A DNA stretch of 64,000 nucleotides from Wolbachia endosymbiont of Diaphorina citri (lineage in GTDB: Bacteria; Pseudomonadota; Alphaproteobacteria; Rickettsiales; Anaplasmataceae), in assembly GCF_013096535.2 (NCBI RefSeq), contig NZ_CP051265.2:1054001-1118000 (forward strand), read 5' to 3'. The position numbers and the translations under genes were made by a program. Shown here in pieces: positions 1 to 9,061 of this stretch. Numbering within the stretch: the first letter of the stretch is position 1; every line of letters starts with the position of its first letter. The notes under the pieces were generated by a model. The model was not told where the DNA came from, did not search any database, and saw only the letters and a program-made list of their open reading frames with translations.

Positions 1-2178
1 TTCATCTGGTATATCATCACCTCGAACATCATACCTGTATTCAGTACCATATTTATCAGATGGTGCTAGTTTATATGCTCCGTCTTTTTCCACTAATTTT
101 AGATGAGTGATACTAGTTGGTAATTGAAACCTTACATTTACTCCGTGATCATGAATAAATAGATCACCTTTCTCGGTAATATAAAAGCCCATATTTTTGA
201 ACTCATGTAAGCGCTCGTCTCCTTGCTTTACGACAGCTTCATATACATCATCGTCTGTCCTATCTGTTCCCTTATTATCCAGTAATTTTCCTTTTTCCAC
301 GATTACTCCATTTGCCTTTTGCTCATCAGAATATTGGGCATGCTCTGAATCCTGATGATTCAAAATTTTGGTACCTCTAAGGAGCAGAGAATCTAAATCT
401 TTTTGAATATGTCCAGTGCTAGGATGCAACAATTCGTTTTCATGTAAATGTGCTTCATCAAAGTATTCATCGCGTTCAACTGTTCTGCCATCTATTAAAG
501 AAGCTTTATACTGACCATTTTCTTTTGTGACCGCCATATAAGCACCACCATCATATTGAGTATTTAAGTTGTGCAATATATCCTCAAAAACAAAAGTTTC
601 TTTAGTTTGACCTTCAACTTGCTTAAAAAATCCTGATTCACTCGATAATTCTCCAAGCTTTGTATTTCCCTCATATATAGACAGTGCACCCATATCTCCG
701 TGACCAAGAGCTTTGATAGAGAAAACTTTACCTTCTTGTAGATTAATATGAGCACCTCTGATTAGGTTTGGATCGATATTAACCATCTCTTCTAACATCT
801 TTTCTACGTCAATGTTCTGAGTTGCCTTTAATTGTTTTGAACCAGTGTCTATCATCTCATCAAGTAAGGATTTTTTCAATTCTTCATATCGAGAGGAAGA
901 AGTAATGAAGTTATATTTTTCCAAAAGTTCTTCATAGGAAATCTCTTGCTTATGGTATTTTTCACGTACTTCAGCGGATTCCTTGCGAATCTGCTCATCC
1001 AGGTCTTTTAATGCATTATCATAAACTTTTTTTAGATTCTCATCGTAATTTGACAATGTCCTTAAAGCCTGATTTTTATACTCTTGACTGTTTTGATATT
1101 CATTACCTTGTTGATCAGAGTAAGTCAGCTTAACCTGCCCATCAGTAGTTTTTACTGCCTTTAAGAAATGATATTCCTTTGATATATCGAGGGTATCATT
1201 TGTTGCCCTATTAACAGCACGAGCATAATCGTAAAATGACACATGCTCTACAGCAGAGAAACTTCCTACGTTTTCTCCATCTATCTTTTCTATATTTGCT
1301 TTATAGTAGGATATGTTTTTAATTTCTCCACCCACTATTTCTTGACCAGTTGCTATAAAATCTCCTTTTGTAACTTGCAAAGCGTTGAGATGTTCCATTG
1401 CAGTTTCTGTGTCATTCAAATCAAGCCAGTCTTTAAAGGCATCATTATGGCCTCTTATTTGATCTAGAAAATTTCCTGACTTATGTGAATCACCTTTACA
1501 CAAAGCTTCTAGGTAGTCTCTTAATAAACTAGGATCTTTTTCCTGTAAGTACATTATCAACGCATGACCAGTTTTATAAACCAAACTATTTTCTTCACTG
1601 TTATTTGAATATTTTAAACTTAAAATTTTATCTAAATCTAGATTTGCAGCTTCAGTTTTGTCGATACTTGATCCTTGAGCATTGAACTTATGATCTGAAT
1701 GGTGCTCAAAGTAATCTGCAATTCCCTCCATTAATACTGTAGGTAGAGGTTTACCTCCTGTAGCTAAGTAAGTTAAACCATGTGCAAATTCATGCTGAAG
1801 GTTATGAACGCCACCTTGCTGATAGACATACATCTCAGCAAAAATATCAGCTTCTCCTTTGTAGTAACATTTACCACCTTCATCTCCAAGGTAAGAACCA
1901 AAACGTTCGCTTCCGCCAAGATGAGTGTAATCAGCCTTATCATCAAACACATAAATTTTGAACGTTTGTTCTGAGCTACCAGGCTCCAACTTAAATGCAT
2001 CTTTAAAATTAGTAGCTGTTTCTCTTATTTCACTTTCAATGTGAGCAACTTTACTTGCTCTTAAATTATGAGAATAAACTTCTACTTTAATATTTAAATC
2101 TTTAACTTCTATGATATGCTTGTTGTTAAAATATTCATCTTTAGATATATTTTTATTTACTTGTCGATTGATTGTCAT
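1..2178 (-). CDS. M9 (collagenase-like) zinc metalloprotease, 3' end missing
   Basis: The frame is open from about 2232 to the left edge, so the gene is truncated by the window and at least 726 residues are visible. Residues about 74-160 follow the microbial collagenase (peptidase M9) pattern: a YVFDDKADY strand, a glycine-rich GGKCYYKGEAD segment, the zinc motif HEFAH at 129-133 and a downstream EGIADYF whose Glu (about 151) would be the third zinc ligand. No signal peptide is visible, so any export would need a leaderless route such as type IV secretion. I chose ATG 2178 because AGGGG lies 8 nt upstream; in-frame ATGs at 2220 and 2232 lack a clear RBS. The part after about residue 300 is lysine- and glutamate-rich and not recognised. 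Family call fairly secure; substrate unknown. Confidence 0.72.
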   Translation of the reverse strand, partial: MTINRQVNKNISKDEYFNNKHIIEVKDLNIKVEVYSHNLRASKVAHIESEIRETATNFKDAFKLEPGSSEQTFKIYVFDDKADYTHLGGSERFGSYLGDEGGKCYYKGEADIFAEMYVYQQGGVHNLQHEFAHGLTYLATGGKPLPTVLMEGIADYFEHHSDHKFNAQGSSIDKTEAANLDLDKILSLKYSNNSEENSLVYKTGHALIMYLQEKDPSLLRDYLEALCKGDSHKSGNFLDQIRGHNDAFKDWLDLNDTETAMEHLNALQVTKGDFIATGQEIVGGEIKNISYYKANIEKIDGENVGSFSAVEHVSFYDYARAVNRATNDTLDISKEYHFLKAVKTTDGQVKLTYSDQQGNEYQNSQEYKNQALRTLSNYDENLKKVYDNALKDLDEQIRKESAEVREKYHKQEISYEELLEKYNFITSSSRYEELKKSLLDEMIDTGSKQLKATQNIDVEKMLEEMVNIDPNLIRGAHINLQEGKVFSIKALGHGDMGALSIYEGNTKLGELSSESGFFKQVEGQTKETFVFEDILHNLNTQYDGGAYMAVTKENGQYKASLIDGRTVERDEYFDEAHLHENELLHPSTGHIQKDLDSLLLRGTKILNHQDSEHAQYSDEQKANGVIVEKGKLLDNKGTDRTDDDVYEAVVKQGDERLHEFKNMGFYITEKGDLFIHDHGVNVRFQLPTSITHLKLVEKDGAYKLAPSDKYGTEYRYDVRGDDIPDE

Positions 2179-2332
2179 TACTTTAACCCCTAGTTTATTA
2201 GTCTTTACAATATCAAGCATAAAGTGACTCATCTGAAAAAAACGTAAATTCTCATGTTAGTATAATTTATATCTTAATAAAAAAGTATAGATAGTTAACT
2301 TAATATGCAACATTTAGAATGTGGCTAAGATT

Positions 2333-2589
2333 CTATAGCTAACCTTAGGTGGCTGCTAACAAGTAACGGAATTATAAATATTAAGAAATTTATCAATTTT
2401 AAAAAAGGCAAAAAAATCCCTATGTAGCGAGTTTTATAATGTAAATTGGCATTGTAATAATGTGCTAACGCTTATTTAAAGTGCGTTTTGGCTGAATGTA
2501 GAAAAAATAAAAAAGACATGCAGCCGCTATAATTTTCATGTAATTTGCCAATAAATATCTGAGTTTTTTACTGAATTTTTGTTGTTGAA
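2333..2589 (+). repeat. Dispersed intergenic repeat, copy 1 (inverted relative to 31390-31632)
   Basis: About 257 bp that reappears in reverse complement at 31390-31632, with near identity over the core from the TGTAAAT..GGCATTG block to the GTTGTT end and lower identity at the other end. It has no coding frame. It lies between the metalloprotease start and tRNA-Val. Confidence 0.8.
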
Positions 2590-2742
2590 CCCGCGCGGAT
2601 CAAAAACAAGGATAAGTACTCTTACTGGTATGATAAGGAAAGTGGGAAGGTTTGTCAAGGAATTTCATTCAACAAGAAGTCTAAAAGCAAATTGACTTCC
2701 ATTCCACTAAAGCACTATACTAAAGCTACGATGGGTAATTAG
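2575..2742 (+). pseudogene. Short open frame without start codon, possible gene-end relic
   Basis: A 55-codon open frame with protein-like composition (DKYSYWYDKESGK followed by Lys/Ser-rich residues). It runs from the repeat edge into the first bases of tRNA-Val and has no start codon or RBS. It overlaps the tRNA promoter, so it is unlikely to be an expressed gene; it may be the tail of a lost gene. I do not recognise the family. Confidence 0.25.
2692..2721 (+). promoter_or_regulatory. Promoter of tRNA-Val
   Basis: TTGACT (2692-2697), an 18-nt spacer and TATACT (2716-2721) end 11 nt before the tRNA, the normal distance for a sigma-70 start just upstream of a tRNA. Confidence 0.6.
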
Positions 2743-2805
2743 CTCAGTTGGTAGAGCACTTGCTTGACGTGCAAGGGGTCGCTGGTTCGAGCCCAGTGTT
2801 ACCCA
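2733..2805 (+). tRNA. tRNA-Val (anticodon GAC)
   Basis: A 73-nt cloverleaf. The acceptor arms GGGTAAT and GTTACCC pair, the D-arm has GCTCAGTTGGTAGAGC, the anticodon stem CTTGC/GCAAG encloses TTGACGT with GAC at 2766-2768, and the T-arm loop is TTCGAGC. Discriminator is A; CCA is not encoded. Confidence 0.95.
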
Positions 2806-2832
2806 CGATTTTTGCTCATAAAAAGATTTTGT

Positions 2833-3729
2833 ATGACAGCAGTGCACAATGGCAAACACTCAATAGCAGAGTCCAAGCGCTTAATTTATTCCATAATAAT
2901 AGTTGCAATAACAATGCTTATGGAGATAGTAGGTGGAGTAATTTCACATTCGCTTGCTCTACTATCAGATGCAGGGCATATGCTCACTGATCTTTTTGCC
3001 TTGATTTTAAGCTGGATAGCGCACAAATTTTCAGCTAAGAAATCTGATTTACAGAGGTCATATGGGTATCACAGATTGCAGATAATTGCAGCATTTGTTA
3101 ATGGTTTAACTCTATTTCTCATTGCAGCGGTCATTATAATTGAATCAATAAAAAGATTTATTTTTCCAGTCAATGTTGAATGGAAAGTAATGTTAATAAT
3201 TGCTACACTTGGCCTAATTTCTAACATTATAGTCTTTTTTATATTACATAGTAAATGTGAAAGCAATATAAACATAAAAAGTGCTGTATTGCATGTTATA
3301 GGAGATATTTTAGGTTCTGTAGCTGCTATACTTGCATCCATAATTATCATGTTTACCGGATGGCAAATAGTGGACCCTATTTTGTCAGTATTTGTCAGTG
3401 TAATAATCTTAAGCAGTGGCTATAAAATTCTCAAGAATTCTTGTCATATACTTCTTGAAGGTACACCCGAAGGTGTATCCGCTGAGGAGGTAAAAAGTGA
3501 GATTGTATCTAAGTTACCTGAAGTGATAGATGTGCATCACATACATGCATGGTCACTATCTGATAATTATTTTATACTTACTATGCATGCCAAGATAAAG
3601 CAAAATGGACAACACACTAATATTTTGTATGAGATAAAAAAAATACTATTAAATAGATTTGAAATTGCACACTCTACAGTTGAAATTGAATACGATGAGT
3701 GCGTAGACAGTAAAATACTTAAGCATTGA
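2833..3729 (+). CDS. Cation diffusion facilitator (CDF/ZitB-CzcD type) metal efflux transporter
   Basis: A 298-residue inner-membrane antiporter expected to export Zn2+ or a similar divalent cation in exchange for protons. It has six hydrophobic helices in the first ~200 residues. The two intramembrane metal-site HxxxD motifs are present: SDAGHMLTD in helix 2 and LHVIGDILG in helix 5. A cytoplasmic C-terminal domain contains VHHIHAWSL, typical of the dimerisation and metal-sensing part. ATG 2833 is preferred; an upstream in-frame TTG would start inside tRNA-Val. It stands alone, 28 nt after the tRNA. Metal specificity cannot be read from sequence. Confidence 0.9.
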   Translation: MTAVHNGKHSIAESKRLIYSIIIVAITMLMEIVGGVISHSLALLSDAGHMLTDLFALILSWIAHKFSAKKSDLQRSYGYHRLQIIAAFVNGLTLFLIAAVIIIESIKRFIFPVNVEWKVMLIIATLGLISNIIVFFILHSKCESNINIKSAVLHVIGDILGSVAAILASIIIMFTGWQIVDPILSVFVSVIILSSGYKILKNSCHILLEGTPEGVSAEEVKSEIVSKLPEVIDVHHIHAWSLSDNYFILTMHAKIKQNGQHTNILYEIKKILLNRFEIAHSTVEIEYDECVDSKILKH

Positions 3730-3784
3730 CATCTATAGGCTATTTGTTATTACTACAATATCATAATATTATAGAGAGTAGGCT

Positions 3785-5665
3785 ATGATAGGTATTTCTC
3801 AAATACAATTTCCTGGAAAGGATTCTTACAGATTAAAGACAGCAAGTTACTTCGCAGCTTTTGTTTCTTTAAGCATTTTAGTTAATCCTGCCAATGTCTT
3901 TTTATCTTTTGCCACATTGTTTTTTAGATCTGAAATAAAAACTTTTTACGTTTATAAAGACATAAAAGCTGCAAAGCAGGAAAAAATAAGTAAAAAGGAA
4001 TATTGGGAAATATTTTTTGAAAAAAATAAAATTAAGATAGCATCTTTCCTTTTGTTTTTTGCTTCTGTAACATATCTAACCTTTACAACTACTTTTCTGC
4101 TCGTTTCGTTACTTGCAACAATACCACTTGCAATGGTTTTAATTCTATTACAAAGTGAATTAAGGCCAAAGGATTTTAATCCATTTACGTTACTCAAAGC
4201 TGCTATAAGTTTCTTTTTAGAAGGCATAAAAGAAAATACTCGCAGTATGACAAATAAGTTTGATGATACTTATGAGCATTTACTGCCCCATCAATTGAAT
4301 GACGATATTAGTAATAATATTGGTAAGTTAATACGCAAATATGATCCAGTACCAGAAGACGCTATTAATAATGAGGGATTTAAAGAATTTATTGAATATA
4401 TAAATCACTTACATATGCTTGATGGCCAACCATTTAGTAATGAGAATAAGGGAAAATTAGTAATGTTTTTGCAAGATTTTTGCAAAGGTAATGAGAAACA
4501 TAGCTCTGGCTTCACTGGTGGACAAATTCTTCTGTTAGTTCTTAGAGCCTGCAATGATGGAGATAGAGAAGCTGTAAAAAATAAAAAAGACGCGTTGATT
4601 GCAAATTTACTAGATAGCCAAACTTTCTCTAGAAAAGAACGAATTCCTAACACATGTTTTACTGGTATTATCTACAGAATGTTAAGTACATTAGAGGGTA
4701 TTCATTCCGATCCAGAGATTAAATTTACACCACCTAGACAAATGCTCCTTACAGAAGCAGAAAATGAAGCACGTAAGTTTATGTTAGACAGGCTAAAAAA
4801 TAGGAAAAACGGTAAAGAAATTCTTAGGGCTTGGCATAACGCCCAAAATAATTATGAAGATGATAAAAGTCAAAAAATAGTTGATGATTTTATTGCAGAA
4901 GTAAGCATTACTTTAATGAGAAGATTACTGAGTTTTACTTCTCAATATAGTGAACAAATTGTGCTGACGTTAATGAAAAATATTAACTCTGTAAAGTTAA
5001 ATAAATTAGAGCACTTTGCGCTGTCTCAGCACATAACAAATAAACTACAGGGGGATGGTTTAGACGATCAACTCGAAAACATCAAAGGAAAAGTCTTTTT
5101 GGAGCTTTTAAACCAAAATTTACTTAGAACAGATTTTTTTCTCAAGGACTCATCTTTAACTGAAGCTAAGAGAATAGCTAGCAAAATAATAAAAGAAGAA
5201 GTAAAAGAATTAAAATTGAAAGCCAAGAAGACTATTAAGGGTCAAGTGGACAGAATGTTAGATAGTTTAAGAATGTTACCACTAAAGAAAAGGTGTTATA
5301 GGGTATACACGGAACTGAGTAAAAATAGCAGAGACGATAAAGAAGAAATAAAGAAAATTCTGCAAGAAAAGCTAGCAATAACAGAAGCAGTGATAAATAA
5401 CATGTTAAAAAAAGAAGCTTCACACAGGCTAGAGATAGAGATTGAAGATATTTATAATCAAAATAAGCGCAATGTAACCACACTTTATGAAAAAATACAA
5501 GAAGTGAAGCAAAGATTCATTGAAGATGAATTTTTAATACCTCAAGAAGTAGAGAATATAACAAGAGTAAAAATTACAATCTTAAATAAAGAAGATAAAA
5601 TAATACCATCAAGCAGTTTATCTCGTAGTTTAAGTGTCAGTGATTTAACATCTCATCGCTTATAA
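3785..5665 (+). CDS. Membrane-anchored protein of unknown function (paralogue of the 11.7-12.9 kb gene)
   Basis: 626 residues, family not recognised. Two hydrophobic segments (about 20-48 and 85-122) give an N-terminal membrane anchor; the rest is soluble, helical and lysine-rich. Residues about 240-310 contain a block (ACND at 255-258, then KKDALI, Cys291, a GIIYRML stretch and GIH at 305-307) that recurs in the split gene at 11996-12934, so the two are paralogues. The C-terminal tail is serine-rich (SSSLSRSLSVSDL). The last 6 nt overlap the convergent plsY end. The layout suits an effector or envelope protein, but nothing in the sequence gives a function. Confidence 0.8.
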   Translation: MIGISQIQFPGKDSYRLKTASYFAAFVSLSILVNPANVFLSFATLFFRSEIKTFYVYKDIKAAKQEKISKKEYWEIFFEKNKIKIASFLLFFASVTYLTFTTTFLLVSLLATIPLAMVLILLQSELRPKDFNPFTLLKAAISFFLEGIKENTRSMTNKFDDTYEHLLPHQLNDDISNNIGKLIRKYDPVPEDAINNEGFKEFIEYINHLHMLDGQPFSNENKGKLVMFLQDFCKGNEKHSSGFTGGQILLLVLRACNDGDREAVKNKKDALIANLLDSQTFSRKERIPNTCFTGIIYRMLSTLEGIHSDPEIKFTPPRQMLLTEAENEARKFMLDRLKNRKNGKEILRAWHNAQNNYEDDKSQKIVDDFIAEVSITLMRRLLSFTSQYSEQIVLTLMKNINSVKLNKLEHFALSQHITNKLQGDGLDDQLENIKGKVFLELLNQNLLRTDFFLKDSSLTEAKRIASKIIKEEVKELKLKAKKTIKGQVDRMLDSLRMLPLKKRCYRVYTELSKNSRDDKEEIKKILQEKLAITEAVINNMLKKEASHRLEIEIEDIYNQNKRNVTTLYEKIQEVKQRFIEDEFLIPQEVENITRVKITILNKEDKIIPSSSLSRSLSVSDLTSHRL

Positions 5666-6238
5666 AAACTTATGCTCTCTGCCTTGCAGAAGATTTGCAA
5701 TATTTTTGTAATGCTTCAAGAAAATTAATATCGCTACAGTGAGTAGTATAAGGAATAACTCCTTTTGAAAAAAGAAAGATGCTATAACAGCTGCTGCAGT
5801 AGAAGCCAAGGAAGCAAGAGAGGAGTACCGAAAGATAAAAAATACTATTAGCCAGACAAATACAAATGCTAATGCTATAGAAATGTTAAGTGCTATCAAA
5901 ACTCCTAAAGTTGTTGCAACCCCCTTTCCTCCATTGAACCTTAGCCAAATGGGAAACATATGCCCTAGAACTGCTAAAATTGCAGATACATATATATAAA
6001 AATCGTTATTATCACAAAATTGTTGTGCTGTATAAACTACGATAAACCCTTTAGAGGTATCCAGAAATAACGCAAGAGCAGCAAGAAATTTATTTCCTGT
6101 CCTTGCAACATTTGTAGCGCCAATGTTTCCTGAACCTACTTCTCTTAAATTTATACCATTTATTTTTGCAATAATTAGGCTAAACGGTATTGAACCTAAT
6201 ATGTAAGATAATACAAAGACTACAAATATCTCTATCAT
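5660..6238 (-). CDS. plsY: Acyl-phosphate:glycerol-3-phosphate acyltransferase PlsY
   Basis: A 192-residue polytopic membrane enzyme that transfers an acyl group from acyl-phosphate to glycerol-3-phosphate, the first step of phosphatidate synthesis. Family motifs are present: SYILGSIPFSLI at the N-terminus, the glycine-rich GSGNIGATNV and NGGKGVATTLG. Length is normal. It is the last gene of the minus-strand psd-pssA-agcS-agcS-plsY run, 9 nt after the second symporter, so the operon joins phospholipid head-group and backbone synthesis. Confidence 0.96.
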   Translation of the reverse strand: MIEIFVVFVLSYILGSIPFSLIIAKINGINLREVGSGNIGATNVARTGNKFLAALALFLDTSKGFIVVYTAQQFCDNNDFYIYVSAILAVLGHMFPIWLRFNGGKGVATTLGVLIALNISIALAFVFVWLIVFFIFRYSSLASLASTAAAVIASFFFQKELFLILLTVAILIFLKHYKNIANLLQGREHKFL

Positions 6239-6247
6239 AGCAGAAAT

Positions 6248-7714
6248 CTAGCTAATTTTATTATTCCTTAGCCTTTTTAGATAACATTGGACTTCATTGT
6301 TAATCTGATTGCTAAACAGTATAAGTGCTGTCATATTGATGAGTGCTAAACAAGAGAATAAAGCCCCACCAATATTAGCAATAGCCATTATATCTTTAGA
6401 CAAACCTGACAAAAATGAAACTACTACCACCGCTATACGATATATTACTACACTTTTTACACCAAACAAATACAGCCATCCCATTTCACAACAATATACA
6501 AATGAAATTACTGAGGAAAACGCAAACAAAGGCGCAGCGATGGTTAAAAGTATAGGAAACCAAGAAGAAACTGTTTCAAATGTTTTTTGGGTGATCAATA
6601 TTCCCTCGCCAATGCCGGTCTGGTATGCACCTGTTATTACTATTGTTATTCCTGTCAAGCAACAAATTAACATTGTATCAAAGCATGGTTCTATCATCGC
6701 AACCAGCCCAGTTCTCACTGGCTCCTCATCTTTAGCTACAGCGTGAGTAATTGCAGCAGAACCAACACCTGCTTCACTGGCAAAAATTGCCCTTTGAATC
6801 CCAGCGACAAATGCTCCTACTACTCCACCACCAACAGCATTGAAGTCTATCATACTGGAAAACAATATTTTTAATGTATTGCTAAAATTGTGAATATTGA
6901 ATGCAATAATCGTGAAACAACTCAAAATATATATGAGTGACATAATAGGTACTAGTGCAGAAGATACTCTAGCTATTCTCCTGATTCCACCGATAATCAC
7001 TAGAGCAAGTAATGTAGAAATTATGAAGGAAAGAACCCAAGGATGACTATCTATCCAGCTTGAATAGCCAGATAATATTGAAACCATTTGATTAGTCTGA
7101 AATGCTACACTTCCACCAAGACCTGACAATACAAAAAACACTGCATATATTGCAGCTATCACAATACCAAGCTTCTTAAATCCAAATTCCTCTAGTCCAT
7201 TTCTTATATATTGAAAGGGACCACTGAATAACTGCTCCTGGCCTTCTGTTCTGTGTCTGAATGCTAAAGTTACTTCAGCAAACTTTGCAGACATACCAAA
7301 AAAGCCTGTGATCATCATCCAAGGTACCGCTCCTGGCCCTCCCATTGAAATTGCAATTGCAACACCAGCAACAGTTCCAAGGCCGACTGTACTTGAAAGT
7401 GCAGTTACAAATGCCTGAAAATGAGTAATGTGACCATCGTGATGATCTGTGTCATATTTTCCACATAAAATAGCGAACGCATGCTTAAACATCCTTATGT
7501 TGAGAAATCTAAAACGTAGTGTTAGAAATATATAACCAAAGGCCAATAAAAGAATTATAAATGGTACGTGAAAGATCTTGAAAAACAACACTTCATTCAT
7601 GAAGTTGCTTATTCCATTTAATGCAGTGTCATAACTTTTATAAAAAATTGAAGCAGCGTATACATCATTAAATGATAGGCAAAATAACACTATATAAAGC
7701 ATTCTATAAATCAT
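6248..7714 (-). CDS. Sodium:alanine/glycine symporter family protein (AGCS), copy 2
   Basis: 488 residues with about 10-11 transmembrane helices. The AGCS core is clear: TVGLGTVAGVAIAISMGGPG in the N-terminal third, then KFAEVTLAFRHR and FASEAGVGSAAITHA. These transporters take up alanine or glycine with Na+, useful for an intracellular bacterium living on host amino acids. The start overlaps the end of the first AGCS gene by 11 nt, implying translational coupling. The N-terminus has a hydrophobic leader-like stretch not found in copy 1. The copies are diverged, so they may differ in substrate. Confidence 0.92.
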   Translation of the reverse strand: MIYRMLYIVLFCLSFNDVYAASIFYKSYDTALNGISNFMNEVLFFKIFHVPFIILLLAFGYIFLTLRFRFLNIRMFKHAFAILCGKYDTDHHDGHITHFQAFVTALSSTVGLGTVAGVAIAISMGGPGAVPWMMITGFFGMSAKFAEVTLAFRHRTEGQEQLFSGPFQYIRNGLEEFGFKKLGIVIAAIYAVFFVLSGLGGSVAFQTNQMVSILSGYSSWIDSHPWVLSFIISTLLALVIIGGIRRIARVSSALVPIMSLIYILSCFTIIAFNIHNFSNTLKILFSSMIDFNAVGGGVVGAFVAGIQRAIFASEAGVGSAAITHAVAKDEEPVRTGLVAMIEPCFDTMLICCLTGITIVITGAYQTGIGEGILITQKTFETVSSWFPILLTIAAPLFAFSSVISFVYCCEMGWLYLFGVKSVVIYRIAVVVVSFLSGLSKDIMAIANIGGALFSCLALINMTALILFSNQINNEVQCYLKRLRNNKIS

Positions 7715-9053
7715 GTTTATACCTTTTGTAATAAGAATCTATTGTATTTAAGACTTCCCTTCTCAGTAGATATATCGCAACAGCATTTGGAATCATAAGG
7801 CACATAAACAGACTGTCACCTAAATAAGATATAAATTCTATATTTTTTGATATACAGCTGATATACACTGAACCCACTATAAAAAACTGAAACAATATCA
7901 GTACTTTTTTGTTACCAAATAAGTACACCAGGGCAACTTCGCAGTAGTAATAGTAAGCTATTATCGTGGAAAATGCAAAGGAAAACATTATCAGCGGAAG
8001 AGCTAGCTTGCTAAATAAAGGCAAGGCTGTTGAAAATGCTGAACTAACTAGAGTAATATCACCAATTTCATTGGTATTGTGCATACCAGTAATAATTATC
8101 ACAACACCAGTCAAAAATGAGACTAATATTGTGTCTACAAATGGTGCAATCATAGCAACACTTCCAACTTTAACTGGATCTTTCTCTTTTACAATCGAAT
8201 GTGCTATAGCTGCTGTTCCAGTACCCGCTTCATTAGCAAATACTGATCTTCTCACCCCCGCTATTAATCCACTCAATACTCCACCTTCTATAGCCGATTT
8301 GTTAAAGATATCTTGAAATATTATAGATAGAGCATTCAAAAGATTACTTCGGTTTACGCAGATTAAATACATGCACATGCCTAGATATAACATTATCATA
8401 ATAGGCGCTAAACCTGTTGCAACGAAAGCAATTCGCTTTATTCCTCCCAATATTACAATGAAGACAAGCAGGGATATAATAATGGACGCATTGTATTCGA
8501 AGAGGTTATTTGACAATGCTGCTATCTGATTCGCTTGAAATGGTATACCGCCCAAAATCATTGCAATAATTAGCATAATCGCATAAGTGAAGGCAAGAAA
8601 TCTACCAGTTTTTGCAAATCCAATTTTTGCAAGCCCGTACTTCATGTAATAAAAAGCCCCGCCAGTTGTATTTTCAGAGCGATAAGTGAATGCAAGCACC
8701 ACCTCGGCAAACTTTATCGACATACCAAGTATTCCGGTAATTACCATCCAAAAGACTGCACTTGGGCCTCCTATTGTGATAGCTATTGCAACTCCTGATA
8801 TTGTTCCAAGACCAACTGTTCCTGAAATGACTGTTGCAAACGCTTGAATATGAGTGATTATACCATTGTTATTACCATTACATTTTAGGTTGAATAGTGT
8901 TTGTATCCCATATTTGAACAACCTAAAGTTAATGAATTTGAATCGAACCGTACAAAAAATCCCAGTTGCAATTACCCAAATAATTATAAATGGTATGTTG
9001 AATATCTTCATATATAAAAGAGAGTTTAATAGATCAGTTACTTTTATAATCAT
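7704..9053 (-). CDS. Sodium:alanine/glycine symporter family protein (AGCS), copy 1
   Basis: About 449 residues, polytopic, with the AGCS signatures TVGLGTISGVAIAITIGGPS, KFAEVVLAFTYR and FANEAGTGTAAIAHS. Homologous to the next gene along its length; the two are an old tandem duplication. I took ATG 9053. GTG 9062, three codons earlier and overlapping the pssA stop codon, is an equally possible coupled start. Operon with pssA upstream and the second symporter downstream. Confidence 0.92.
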   Translation of the reverse strand: MIIKVTDLLNSLLYMKIFNIPFIIIWVIATGIFCTVRFKFINFRLFKYGIQTLFNLKCNGNNNGIITHIQAFATVISGTVGLGTISGVAIAITIGGPSAVFWMVITGILGMSIKFAEVVLAFTYRSENTTGGAFYYMKYGLAKIGFAKTGRFLAFTYAIMLIIAMILGGIPFQANQIAALSNNLFEYNASIIISLLVFIVILGGIKRIAFVATGLAPIMIMLYLGMCMYLICVNRSNLLNALSIIFQDIFNKSAIEGGVLSGLIAGVRRSVFANEAGTGTAAIAHSIVKEKDPVKVGSVAMIAPFVDTILVSFLTGVVIIITGMHNTNEIGDITLVSSAFSTALPLFSKLALPLIMFSFAFSTIIAYYYYCEVALVYLFGNKKVLILFQFFIVGSVYISCISKNIEFISYLGDSLFMCLMIPNAVAIYLLRREVLNTIDSYYKRYKHDL

Positions 9054-9061
9054 GCTGCTCA

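Noticed and set aside
1243..1467. Plus-strand frames opposite the metalloprotease (also 1780-1974)
   Set aside because: The minus strand is open through the whole stretch with family motifs.
2764..2832. Upstream TTG extension of the cation transporter
   Set aside because: It would begin inside tRNA-Val; ATG 2833 matches the family length.
6309..6746. Plus-strand frames opposite the AGCS genes and pssA (also 7966-8316, 9480-9863)
   Set aside because: Shadows of clear symporter and pssA genes.
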